Assembly (NCBI GenBank): GCA_965215315.1
Contig: CBDCDB010000008.1
Location: 1,736,001-1,800,000, forward strand
Origin: Truepera sp965215315
Lineage (GTDB): Bacteria; Deinococcota; Deinococci; Deinococcales; Trueperaceae
Reading direction: 5' to 3'
DNA length: 64,000 nucleotides
Below the pieces are notes generated by a model. The model was not told the DNA's origin, did no database searches, and saw nothing but the letters and a program-made list of their open reading frames with translations. How positions within the stretch are numbered: position 1 is the first letter of the stretch; every line of letters begins with the position of its first letter. This document shows positions 8,586 to 16,854 of this stretch, piece after piece. Made by a program: the position numbers and the translations under genes.

Positions 8586-8606
8586 CTTAAGCATTAGGCC
8601 AAAAGG

Positions 8607-8746
8607 TTATAGCAGGTATCAGCTGGTTTGAGACGCTCTGGGACGATGATTGTCGTTCCTGCGGAGGACTTCGTACACCAGCACGCACCCCTAAGAGACG
8701 ATAGCTGCGAGAAGCTAGCTCAGTAACTACGAAAACCGCTATAATA
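8607..8746. repeat. Degenerate foldback (MITE-like) element
   Basis: This stretch begins TTATAGCAGGTATCAGCTGG and ends with the reverse complement of TTATAGCGGTTTTCG, so its two ends are imperfect inverted repeats about 140 bp apart. The 16 bases AGCAGGTATCAGCTGG (8611-8626) match 15 of 16 at the end of the element at 50814-50994. It sits between the FAS1 gene and the propeller-gene terminator and encodes no protein. Confidence 0.5.
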
Positions 8747-8749
8747 CAC

Positions 8750-8785
8750 AAAAAAGGCCCTTCACAAAGCTGCGTGATGGGCCTT
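8750..8785 (-). terminator. Rho-independent terminator of the propeller lipoprotein gene
   Basis: A 12-bp stem with one mismatch (8754-8765 with 8774-8785, loop about 8 bases) is followed on the reverse strand by a run of six T. Confidence 0.8.
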
Positions 8786-8799
8786 CTAAAATGTCGGGT

Positions 8800-11184
8800 C
8801 TAGTTCAGAAAGTCGGGAGCTAAAGCGACCGATTCGACGTTATCGACGGTGATAGACGAAGAGGGTGCAATGTTCCAGTCGCCGGGACGGTCGAGCACCT
8901 GTTCGGCGTCGTAGGTGATGACGGTATCTTGGGTCTTTTCGGCGATGTAAAAGGTAGCGCCGCTAAAGGTCAGGTCAACCGGGTTGCCGAGCGTCGTATT
9001 GGGGCCGCGAATTCGCGCTGTGACCGCGAGTTCACCGTCGGCGTCGCCAAGGTTCTCGAGCGTCAAGAGCTGACCGTCGCTGTTAAAACCGTCTTGCTCG
9101 GGGGTCGTCGCCGCGCCCACGTCGGCTAGAATCAGGGCGTCCTTGTCGGCAACGTAAACGATACCGTGCAGATTGGCGGAAACTTTGTCTCCAGCTTTGG
9201 TCGGGGTCAGCACCCGGTCGGGGCCGTTTGCGCCGTAGCTGCTCGAGTACCCTTCATAGACGAGTACCGCGCCGTCGGTCGCAGCGACGTAAAGCGTGTC
9301 GTTGCTGGGCTCGTAGTCTAAATCCCAGACGCTCCGCATATCGTTACCGAGGTCGTCCGTGACGTAAAGCGGCGCAATATTGCCGTCCGCAGCCGTGCTA
9401 AACACCTTGATGTCCTGTGCGCCGAAATCTGCAACGATAGCGGTATTTAGCGAACCCGCCACGTCCAGACCTTTCGGGCCGACGAGTCCTGTCCGGTCGC
9501 CCGTAATTATGCGGTCGCTGTCAGCAGCGAAGGCGTCCCGGCCTGCTGCGAGCCGGTCGATGACGAGCAGGCCACCCTGACTCGGTGTCTTACCGTCGTC
9601 GAAGGTAAGAAAGCCGTCGCCATTCCCACCGAAAGTGAGATTTTCGGGGTTGACCGTCGCGCCGGTCGTGTCAAACGCGCTGAGCGTGCCTGAAAGGTCG
9701 GGCTCCACGCTCACCACAAAGTCGTTGCCAGCGTCAGGAACATTGCTCGTAGCGAAGAGCGCGTCGATGGCGATGTTGGGGTCATCGATGTCGGTCACAT
9801 CGGGATTTTGCGTCGGGGTCGTGCCGGGGTCGGTGAAGTCTACCGGCGCGCCCACCAGCGCTTCGGGTTTGATTTCGGCTTTGACGAGGTCGGGCATCAC
9901 TTCGTCACCCAAGGTTTCGCTGTTCGGGTCGAAGATGTTGTCGAAGACCAGCAGGAAGTCACCGGCTTTTTCGGCGACGCGCACTTCGTCCCCGTTCAAG
10001 ATCAGGTCAACGGGGTTGCCGAGGAGCGTCCAGCGGCCTTCGACCACGCGGCGCGGCGTCGCGTTGCCGTCAGCGGTGCTGGCGTTCTCGAGCACATAGA
10101 GGCTGCCGTCATTTTTGAAACCAGGTTGCTCAGGTGTGGTCGCTGCGCCGACGTCACTCACGACCAGCGTGTCCGAGTCGAAATCGTAGGCGATACCGTG
10201 CAGGTTATCGGAGATCTGGTTGTCGTCTCTGGCTGGGGTGATGATGCGGTCGGGGCCGTTACTACCGAAACCGTCATCCGAGTCGTTTAAGTACCCGTCG
10301 AACACGCCGACAGTGCCGTCGGTCAGGGCGGCGAAGAGGCGGTCGGCTGTTGGGTCGTACACCACGTCCCACGGGGCGACCTCGAGCCCGGTCGTCGCAA
10401 CCGGCGAGGTGTTGCCGTCGTCCGAGGTGTTAAAGACCTTGATATTGCTGTCACCGAAATCGGCGGCGATAATCAGACCCGCGTCTTCAGCTAACTCGAG
10501 CCCTTTAGGTGCCACTAAACCGGTCGCGTTACCGCTGATTTCACGGTCCGAATCGGCGTCGAAAGCGAGGTTTTCACGGGTGTAGAGTTGCGAGATGATG
10601 CGGATACTCGGGCCGCGCTCAGAATCTCCGGCCTGGTAGACGTTACCGGCGCTGTCCACCTCGAGCCCCTCGTTATTCCCACCCATAAACACGCTCTGCA
10701 ACTCGAAGCGTTCGTTAAACACGTCGATATTGCCCGCGTTATCAGAACCGTTGTTCGAGACGTAAACCGTCATTTCGTCGGGAGCAAAGGCGTTCGCGCC
10801 GGGGTTATTGACGACGACCACGACGACCACGACCGTTTGACCGTCTAAACCCTCGAGGTTAATGGTGATGACGTTGCCGCCTTCATTCAGGCCGGGAACC
10901 GTAACGTCAAAGGTGTCGCCCGTAAGCGGAACGAGCTGCGTTTCGCCCTCGTTGACGGTGTAACTCATCTGCGCTACCGAGCCGTTGGTGGTGCCGGAAA
11001 GCTCGAGCGTACCGTCAGAGACCAGCAGCGTGCAGCTGTCCGAGCCGTAGGTGCAGTCGAGCGGTTCAGCGAAGCTCAGTGCGGGCGTCTCGGCGGGCGC
11101 TTGGGAAAAAGGATTGGAGCAGGCGGCGAGCAGCAAAGCAGTAAAGGCAGCTGCAGCTAGACTTTTACTTGGTATTCGGTTCAT
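8800..11184 (-). CDS. Large beta-propeller-like lipoprotein, two repeated ~330-residue halves
   Basis: A 794-residue protein with a lipoprotein signal (LLLAAC, lipid-bearing Cys near residue 22), an Ig-like domain (about 35-130) and two homologous halves. Each half carries a GLVAPKGLELA or GLVGPKGLDVA strand, IKVFNT or IKVFST, GPDRIITP or GPDRVLTP, NLHGI, VVSDVGAATTPEQ and LGNPVDL. These periodic strands suggest NHL/SMP-30-like propeller blades. It is probably anchored on the cell surface or in the periplasm; the ligand is unknown. ATG 11184 follows AAAGGA. It is a paralogue of the single-unit gene 11613-12674 and lies downstream of the sigK/rskA pair. A VVVVVVVV run occurs at about 126-133. 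Confidence 0.75.
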   Translation of the reverse strand: MNRIPSKSLAAAAFTALLLAACSNPFSQAPAETPALSFAEPLDCTYGSDSCTLLVSDGTLELSGTTNGSVAQMSYTVNEGETQLVPLTGDTFDVTVPGLNEGGNVITINLEGLDGQTVVVVVVVVNNPGANAFAPDEMTVYVSNNGSDNAGNIDVFNERFELQSVFMGGNNEGLEVDSAGNVYQAGDSERGPSIRIISQLYTRENLAFDADSDREISGNATGLVAPKGLELAEDAGLIIAADFGDSNIKVFNTSDDGNTSPVATTGLEVAPWDVVYDPTADRLFAALTDGTVGVFDGYLNDSDDGFGSNGPDRIITPARDDNQISDNLHGIAYDFDSDTLVVSDVGAATTPEQPGFKNDGSLYVLENASTADGNATPRRVVEGRWTLLGNPVDLILNGDEVRVAEKAGDFLLVFDNIFDPNSETLGDEVMPDLVKAEIKPEALVGAPVDFTDPGTTPTQNPDVTDIDDPNIAIDALFATSNVPDAGNDFVVSVEPDLSGTLSAFDTTGATVNPENLTFGGNGDGFLTFDDGKTPSQGGLLVIDRLAAGRDAFAADSDRIITGDRTGLVGPKGLDVAGSLNTAIVADFGAQDIKVFSTAADGNIAPLYVTDDLGNDMRSVWDLDYEPSNDTLYVAATDGAVLVYEGYSSSYGANGPDRVLTPTKAGDKVSANLHGIVYVADKDALILADVGAATTPEQDGFNSDGQLLTLENLGDADGELAVTARIRGPNTTLGNPVDLTFSGATFYIAEKTQDTVITYDAEQVLDRPGDWNIAPSSSITVDNVESVALAPDFLN

Positions 11185-11426
11185 CAAAGGTGTCCTTTCA
11201 CAGAGTTTCTTAGAGGCGTGTTTTTAGCAAGAATAGGTGTAAAGGCCTCCCTCCGACGCAAGGTATTCGGTATTGTGTTTGTTTCTCTTTCGTTGCCCTG
11301 CTAGTTCAAGAAACGCACGTCCGCACATCTTGGATGCAAAAGGTCACAAGCTTTTACGTTTTACGTAAATATCAGAGGCTGTCAAAGCCGTAAAATGTAC
11401 ACGCTGAGGGGTCAAAGTTTGAACAG

Positions 11427-11466
11427 ATGTGCTGCAGACGTGCTAAAAATGTGCTGCAGACGCGCT
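11427..11466. repeat. Two direct repeats upstream of the propeller lipoprotein gene
   Basis: ATGTGCTGCAGACGTGCT (11427-11444) is repeated with one change at 11449-11466, a period of 22 bases, or two helical turns. The rest of the gap 11185-11612 holds no convincing gene. The repeats could be a regulator site for the reverse-strand gene that starts at 11184, but this is inference. Confidence 0.45.
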
Positions 11467-11568
11467 GCTGTCAGATGCTCCGCTTATGCTCCCAGGGCAT
11501 AGTTTTTGAGTAGGGCTCAGCGGGACTAAACTACTGCCGCTCTCATATTCGGGGCTCTAAAACAACTC

Positions 11569-11596
11569 GTTAGCTCAGTTGGAGAACGCCGGTTGC
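11569..11596 (+). other. tRNA 5'-half-like fragment
   Basis: GTTAGCTCAGTTGGAGAAC followed by GCCGG resembles a tRNA position 8-30 segment (D-arm). The D-stem is imperfect and no anticodon arm, T-arm or CCA end follows, so this is at most an eroded remnant, not a gene. Confidence 0.25.
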
Positions 11597-11612
11597 AGAT
11601 GAATTTCGGTTT

Positions 11613-12674
11613 CTACTCTAATAGAATGACCGATTCGGGTTTGACGATGCTGAGCGCAGCGTCCGGGGCCACCTCGACCTCACCCTGACGGCTTAGTAGC
11701 CCGTCAAACCGTAGCACCAGATCGAGCGCCGCGTCACCGACAAAAATATCGTCACCTTGTAAGGCTAAAGAGACCGGGTTGCCGAGCAGTGAGGCGGGGC
11801 CGTGCAGCCACAAGTTGACCGGCGTCGGCCCCTCGGCTTCGCTGGCATTTTGGATTACAAAGAGCGAGCCGTCGCTGCCAAACCCCGGTTGGTCGCTCGT
11901 TGTCGCCGCGCCCACGTCAACGACGGCGACCGTATCGGTCTCGGCTGAATAGCTGAGTTCGTGCAGATTGTGGGCTACCGGTCTACTGTTAAAGGTCGGC
12001 GTCACCATCCGGTCGGGGCCACCTTCACCCTGACGCGCGACGAAGGTGTCGTAAACAAGCAGTGTGCCGTCGGTCGCGCCGACAAAAAGACGGTCGGCAG
12101 CTCCGTCGTAGGCCAGCCCCCAAGGGCGGCGCGGTTCACCGCCAGGGCCGAGGTCATCTGCCGTAAAAAACGGTGCAACGTTGCCGAAACTGAGGGCGTC
12201 AAAAACTTTGATGTCGGCGCGGGCGAAGTCGGCAACCAAGATAAACCCTAAATCCTCCAAAATGAGCAAATCTTTCGGTTCGGCAAGGTTGGTCAAAGCC
12301 CCGGTAATAAGCTGGTCTCTTTCAGCGTCAAAGGTGTGCTCGGCTCGAGTCAGTAAATCCGGAACGATCATCACGCCACCGGGCGCACCCTCATCCGGGC
12401 CATCGTCAAAGGTCAGATAGCCTGTCCCCCGGGCGTCCACCACGATGTACACCAAGCTGACCGGCCCACCCGCAGCATTATCTGCAGCATCAAAGAACAC
12501 CTCAGCCGACGCAAGGTCGGCAGGTGAGGCGTAGACGAGTCCTTGGGCCGGGTCAGTCGGCAGGAGCGGCGCGGGCGGTTTACTTATAGTTAGAAGCTGG
12601 TCTGAGGTCTGTGCGTGAGCTAGACCCGAAAAAAGGACGAAGAGAGAAGCCCACGTTTGTCGCCGTCTGTTCAT
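11613..12674 (-). CDS. Secreted single-unit beta-propeller-like protein
   Basis: A 353-residue protein homologous to each half of the lipoprotein 8800-11184. It shares YLTFDD, AEPKDLLILED, DIKVFDALSFGNVAP, GPDRMVTP, NLHELSY, DVGAATTSDQPGFGSDGSL and LLGNPVSLAL. A cleavable signal peptide (about 1-22, ending AHA) replaces the lipobox, so it is probably a soluble exported form. I take ATG 12674 because GGGGGA lies five bases before it; the frame is open to TTG 12701. It follows rskA by 64 bases and is probably in the same operon (sigK-rskA-propeller). Confidence 0.75.
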   Translation of the reverse strand: MNRRRQTWASLFVLFSGLAHAQTSDQLLTISKPPAPLLPTDPAQGLVYASPADLASAEVFFDAADNAAGGPVSLVYIVVDARGTGYLTFDDGPDEGAPGGVMIVPDLLTRAEHTFDAERDQLITGALTNLAEPKDLLILEDLGFILVADFARADIKVFDALSFGNVAPFFTADDLGPGGEPRRPWGLAYDGAADRLFVGATDGTLLVYDTFVARQGEGGPDRMVTPTFNSRPVAHNLHELSYSAETDTVAVVDVGAATTSDQPGFGSDGSLFVIQNASEAEGPTPVNLWLHGPASLLGNPVSLALQGDDIFVGDAALDLVLRFDGLLSRQGEVEVAPDAALSIVKPESVILLE

Positions 12675-12738
12675 TGTTTTCCCCCGTACTGTAAATGCCA
12701 ACCCTCAGCTCGAGGTGACCTCGTGGCCTGCTACCTCG

Positions 12739-13746
12739 TCATCTGGTTCTCGTCAGGGTCAGGGTCTCGGTGGTCGCGCCCTGCGGCCCCACGGCCTGGA
12801 CGCTCAGCGTATTGACGCCGGGCTCCAGGCTGAGCGTAAAACTGAAACGGCTACCGGCTGCGGTTGTCGTCTGGCTTGGTTCACTGTTGAGACTATAACT
12901 CAGCTCGGCAACGTCGGGGGCGACGACGCCGGTGATGATAACGCTGGCTCGCCCGAGCTCGGCACCGTCAGCAGGTGAGGTGATGCGTAGCGGCGAGGTG
13001 GCGACGGGTTCGGTGAAGGAGACGCGGCTGATGGGATAGGTCGGTTGCGGGCTGCCGCCGGGGGGCTCGAGGCTCAAGTAAAGCGCGGCGAAGTTCTGCG
13101 TTTCAATCTCAAATACGGACTGGTCAGACACAGTAAGCGAGGTGAGCTGGTCGCTGCTTCCGGGTTCCCAGTCGTCGTTGGTGTGTCCCCACGCCTGATA
13201 GGTCTGGCCTGCGGGTGCCTTTTGACCGAGGACGAACAGGGCGTCTCCGTCCGGACGGGTGAGAACGCTGCCGAGCGCTTCGCGTTGCCGTCCGTAAAGC
13301 GAAATCTTCTGGGTTTCGGGCGCACTTAAAAAGTTGGCAACTAGCGCCGCTTCGCGTTCGGTTTGCCGAGACGCTGTTTGTACAGTCTGTACCCAGACGA
13401 GTTCACCGACAGCGACGAAGGCCAGACAAGCAGCTAACGCCCAGCCTAAATAAGCACGGCGGTGTAAGGGTTGAAAAACAGGTGGCGTTTCGGTCTCTGA
13501 CAGGTCGGGTGACGCCTCGAGCCTCCCCTGCAACCCCTTCCAGACGTGCGCGGGTGGTTCTACAGGTGGCAGGGCTTCGGTCAGCCTTACTAGCGACGTA
13601 CGCAGGCTCCGCAGTTCGGCGCGGGCTCCCTCCGACTCAGCCAAAAGCGCTTCGACTTCAGCAGTTTCAGCAGATCCCAGCATCCCGAGGGCGTAGTCAG
13701 TAAGCCGCACGTCGGGAGCCTCACCATTTATTTCACTGCGTATCAC
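12739..13746 (-). CDS. rskA: RskA-like membrane anti-sigma factor with a C-terminal Ig-like domain
   Basis: A 335-residue protein. The N-terminal cytosolic sigma-binding region (about 10-95) has the LTDYALGMLGSAETAEVEALL pattern of the RskA group. One membrane helix (about 108-128) follows, then the periplasmic RskA domain (about 130-235) with LFVLGQKAPAGQTYQAWG. A further Ig-like region (about 250-335, SPADGAELGRA to ATTETLTLTRT) is extra to ordinary RskA. It should hold the partner sigma factor at the membrane until proteolysis. Its GTG start (13746) overlaps the TGA stop of the sigma gene, so the two are translationally coupled. Confidence 0.82.
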   Translation of the reverse strand: MIRSEINGEAPDVRLTDYALGMLGSAETAEVEALLAESEGARAELRSLRTSLVRLTEALPPVEPPAHVWKGLQGRLEASPDLSETETPPVFQPLHRRAYLGWALAACLAFVAVGELVWVQTVQTASRQTEREAALVANFLSAPETQKISLYGRQREALGSVLTRPDGDALFVLGQKAPAGQTYQAWGHTNDDWEPGSSDQLTSLTVSDQSVFEIETQNFAALYLSLEPPGGSPQPTYPISRVSFTEPVATSPLRITSPADGAELGRASVIITGVVAPDVAELSYSLNSEPSQTTTAAGSRFSFTLSLEPGVNTLSVQAVGPQGATTETLTLTRTR

Positions 13747-14291
13747 GACGCCTCCCAGTAGCCCCGGAGGGTCAGGAGCGCCCGCCGTACCCGACTTTTT
13801 ACGGTACCCAGCGGCAAATCGAAGGCTTTAGCAATTTCGCCGTGGCTGTGACCGCCGTAAAACGAGGCTTTCAGCAGGTCGCGGTCGAGGGGCTCGAGCT
13901 GCCCCAATGCCTGCTCGGTCTGAACGCTCAGTACCGGGTCGGTCTGGGCCGCTGCAGGTTGCCGTTCAGGGTCGTGCAAGTCCCACGCGGCGTCTTTTTG
14001 CGGTCGAGAACGCCGCGCCCGTAGCCGTGACAAGCAGGTATTACGCGCGACCGTATAGATAAACGCCCGCGCCGACCCGCGTTCGGGGTCGAAAGTGTGC
14101 GCGTTTTTGAAAACCTTGAAAAACGTATCTTGTAACACCTCCTCAGCCTCCTCATGACTCGAGAGCATTTGAACCGCCAGGGCGTATACGTTGCCGGAGA
14201 GCTGCGCGTAGAGTTCACGCAGCGCGGACTGGTCTTCGTGCCGCAGGCGGACGAGCAATATTGCTTCTACATCGGCGTCCATCTGTTCCAA
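13743..14291 (-). CDS. sigK: ECF-type RNA polymerase sigma factor, SigK-like
   Basis: A 182-residue sigma-70 family member with region 2 (about 27-95; ALRELYAQLSGNVYALAVQML, AEEVLQDTFFKVFK, FIYTVARNTCLSRLRARR) and region 4 (about 120-178; LDRDLLKASFYGGHSHGEIA, LPLGTVKSRVRRALLTLR). It directs transcription of a small regulon and is coupled to the RskA-like anti-sigma. By context its targets probably include its own operon, the propeller genes and perhaps the FAS1 gene. The start may be TTG 14291 (AGGG six bases upstream) or ATG 14282. Confidence 0.88.
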   Translation of the reverse strand: MEQMDADVEAILLVRLRHEDQSALRELYAQLSGNVYALAVQMLSSHEEAEEVLQDTFFKVFKNAHTFDPERGSARAFIYTVARNTCLSRLRARRSRPQKDAAWDLHDPERQPAAAQTDPVLSVQTEQALGQLEPLDRDLLKASFYGGHSHGEIAKAFDLPLGTVKSRVRRALLTLRGYWEAS

Positions 14292-14384
14292 GGTACGCCC
14301 TAAAGTACAAAGTTGGATGCGAAAGGGTCGGCTGAGCGCATTTGAGCGCAGCCCCGGCGTGCAAATTTCCGCCGTGTACAGTTG

Positions 14385-14453
14385 GAATGTAATAAGGTGA
14401 AATGTAATGAGGACAGTTTGGCTGTGTTGATGCTTATCTGTTTTGATGCTTAT
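14385..14453. promoter_or_regulatory. Direct repeats in the sigK-typA divergent region
   Basis: GAATGTAATAAGG (14385-14397) is nearly repeated at 14399-14412, and TTGATGCTTAT (14427-14437) is exactly repeated at 14443-14453. They lie upstream of the reverse-strand sigma gene in a 373-base gap without a gene. They may be activator or sigma sites; no protein can be assigned. Confidence 0.35.
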
Positions 14454-14481
14454 GTTGATACTCGGGCCACGGGGAAAGCAA

Positions 14482-14539
14482 ACACGGATAATCCCGTGTC
14501 AGGCAGCTGAACGTAAAGTTTGAAAATCCCGTGTATACT
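14482..14539 (+). promoter_or_regulatory. Putative typA promoter with repeated AATCCCGTGT
   Basis: AATCCCGTGT occurs at 14490-14499 and again at 14525-14534. The second copy runs into TATACT (14534-14539), a good -10 box. ACACGG (14482-14487) pairs with CCGTGT (14494-14499). No good -35 sits 17 bases upstream, so the repeats may bind an activator or repressor. Confidence 0.4.
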
Positions 14540-14664
14540 GGACTCTTGTACAGCCCCGCCCTGTGCGCGGCTCTGTTTTATCTCCAACGCAAACTGAAAC
14601 CAGCTTCACCGCACCTCCCGAAGACACCTTCACGGCAACGCTGCCCCACCTTAAAGGAAACCCT

Positions 14665-16467
14665 ATGACCTACCGCAACATCGCCATCGTCGCACACGTT
14701 GACCACGGCAAAACCACCCTTGTAGACGGCCTGTTACGGCAGTCGCACATCTTCCGCGATAACCAGGAGGTGCGCGAACGCGTGATGGACTCGAACGACT
14801 TGGAGCGCGAACGCGGCATTACCATTCTGGCTAAAAATACCGCCGTCGAGTGGCACGGCACCAAAATCAACATCGTCGATACGCCCGGACACGCCGACTT
14901 TGGCGGCGAGGTCGAACGTGCCCTCGGGATGGTGGACGGTGTGCTGCTCCTCGTAGACGCCGCCGAAGGCCCGATGCCGCAAACGCGTTTTGTGCTGAAA
15001 AAAGCCTTGGCGTTAGGTCTTAAACCGATTGTCGTCATCAACAAGATCGACCGTAAAGATGCCCGTCCCGACGAAGTTGTGAACCTGACCTTTGACCTGA
15101 TGGTCGAACTCGGCGCGAACGATGAGCAGTTAGACTTTCCGATTGTCTACGCGATTGCGCGTGAGGGGAAGGCGTGGCTCGAGCTAGAAACCCCCGGCGA
15201 CGAACTCGATCCCCTCTTTGAGACTATCTTGAAGTACATCCCTGAAGCGGTGGCCGACAACGAAGCGCCCTTTCAGCTGCAAGTCTCGAACCTCGATTAT
15301 TCGGATTACCTAGGCCGGATTGCGGTCGGACGGGTGCTCCGCGGCACGCTAAAAAAGGGTGACAGCATACTGCGTTTGACCCGAACCGGTGAAGTGCGAG
15401 CGCGGGTTACAAAACTCTATACGCATCTGGGCCTCGCCCGTGTTGAGACCGAAGAGGTTTCCGCCGGGGATATTATCGCGCTGACCGGCGTTGACGAAGT
15501 GCAGATCGGCGATACGCTGACCGACCCGAACGCCCCCGACGCGCTCCCCGTAATGAGCGTCGATGAACCGACCGTTTCAGTGACGTTTAGCCCGAACACC
15601 AGCCCGTTTGCCGGACGCGAGGGCAAATACGTTACCTCGCGGCACGTCAAAGACCGCCTAGACCGCGAACTCTTAACCAACGTCGCCCTCCGCGTCGAAG
15701 AACTCGGTAATGAGAGCCACCGCGTCTCGGGCCGGGGCGAACTGCACCTGTCCGTTTTGATCGAGCAGATGCGCCGCGAAGGGTACGAGTTTTCGGTGTC
15801 GCGCCCCGAGGTCATCTTAAAAGAGGTCGAGGGCAAGACCTATGAACCCTTCGAGCATGTGATTGCCGATGTGCCCGAGTCTGCGATGGGCGGCGTGATG
15901 GAGTCCTTGTCAGGACGACGCGGAACCTTAATCAATATGACGCAGGAGCTGGGACGGGCACGGCTCGAGTTCTCCATCCCCTCACGCGCGCTGTTCGGCT
16001 ACCGCACCAACTTCTTGTCGATGACGCAGGGTGAAGGACTCTTAAACCATACCTTTGACGGCTACGAACCGCTCGTCGGCGGCCTCAAAACCCGGCAGGG
16101 CGGCTCTTTAGTCGCGATGGAATCCGGCGAGGTCTTCGCCTACAGCATCTTTAAGCTGCAAGACCGTGGCGTGTTCTTTATCGACCCCGGCACCGAAGTT
16201 TACGTCGGGATGATTGTCGGTGCGAACTCACGCACGGGCGATATGAACATCAACGTCACTAAAAACAAAAAGATGACGAACGTCCGGGCTTCCTCAAGTG
16301 ACGACAACATCACCCTGACGCCGCCGAAAAGACTGACCTTAGAAGAGGCTTTGGAGTATATCACCGACGACGAACTGTTAGAAGTTACGCCTAAAAGCGT
16401 TCGGTTGCGTAAGCGCACCCTCGACCCGAACATGCGGAAAAAAGAAGAAAAGGTCGGCGCAAGCTAG
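14665..16467 (+). CDS. typA: Ribosome-associated GTPase BipA/TypA
   Basis: A 600-residue translational GTPase of the usual TypA length. It has G1 AHVDHGKTTL, the switch I region ERERGIT, G3 DTPGHADFGGE and G4 NKIDRKDA, then the EF-Tu domain II, the EF-G-like C-terminal domains and the TypA-specific tail. It acts on the 50S subunit in ribosome assembly and stress adaptation. ATG 14665 follows AAAGGAAA; the frame is open to 14563, but the extra 34 residues are not part of the family and contain promoter-proximal sequence. A terminator follows. Confidence 0.96.
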   Translation: MTYRNIAIVAHVDHGKTTLVDGLLRQSHIFRDNQEVRERVMDSNDLERERGITILAKNTAVEWHGTKINIVDTPGHADFGGEVERALGMVDGVLLLVDAAEGPMPQTRFVLKKALALGLKPIVVINKIDRKDARPDEVVNLTFDLMVELGANDEQLDFPIVYAIAREGKAWLELETPGDELDPLFETILKYIPEAVADNEAPFQLQVSNLDYSDYLGRIAVGRVLRGTLKKGDSILRLTRTGEVRARVTKLYTHLGLARVETEEVSAGDIIALTGVDEVQIGDTLTDPNAPDALPVMSVDEPTVSVTFSPNTSPFAGREGKYVTSRHVKDRLDRELLTNVALRVEELGNESHRVSGRGELHLSVLIEQMRREGYEFSVSRPEVILKEVEGKTYEPFEHVIADVPESAMGGVMESLSGRRGTLINMTQELGRARLEFSIPSRALFGYRTNFLSMTQGEGLLNHTFDGYEPLVGGLKTRQGGSLVAMESGEVFAYSIFKLQDRGVFFIDPGTEVYVGMIVGANSRTGDMNINVTKNKKMTNVRASSSDDNITLTPPKRLTLEEALEYITDDELLEVTPKSVRLRKRTLDPNMRKKEEKVGAS

Positions 16468-16486
16468 ACGTTCAAACAGAAATGAG

Positions 16487-16520
16487 AACCGCACAGGACG
16501 TTTTCCCTGCGCGGTTTTTT
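16487..16520 (+). terminator. Rho-independent terminator of typA
   Basis: The stem AACCGCACAGG (16487-16497) with CCTGCGCGGTT (16506-16516) has one mismatch and is followed by a T-run. Confidence 0.8.
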
Positions 16521-16854
16521 GGCTCGAGCCGGTTTTACGGTGTTTTACGGCGGCAGAGGGCCTCAGGAAGATGCCTCAGTGAGAGGTCAAATAGTTAAGC
16601 ACCCGACACCTTTGCCACGTCACCGTGCGGTATGTTAAGGCAACGTCAAGGCTGCCGTGAAAGCCTCGTCCATACGGTCGGTAGCCCCGCCAGACACGCG
16701 TTGCAACGCCCGGTGAGCACCTCGTCTTAACCGCCGCTTAACCTGTTCTACGCCGAGCATTAACAGCGCCTCGTCAAACTAACCAGAACAGACGTGCGCC
16801 TCGCAGACACCGCGTACGTTTCCCAGCTAGTCTCGGTGTGTGCCTCGGAGGTCT
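16521..16854. other. Intergenic region, no gene seen
   Basis: These 334 bases between the typA terminator and the efflux operon contain no convincing reading frame. Two copies of TTTTACGG lie near 16535-16553. The promoter of the efflux operon must lie here, but I could not pick a convincing -35/-10 pair. Confidence 0.4.

Noticed and set aside
11569..11600. Possible tRNA gene (TAGCTCAGTTGG motif)
   Set aside because: Only a D-arm-like segment is present; there is no anticodon arm, T-arm or acceptor pairing. Kept only as a low-confidence remnant.
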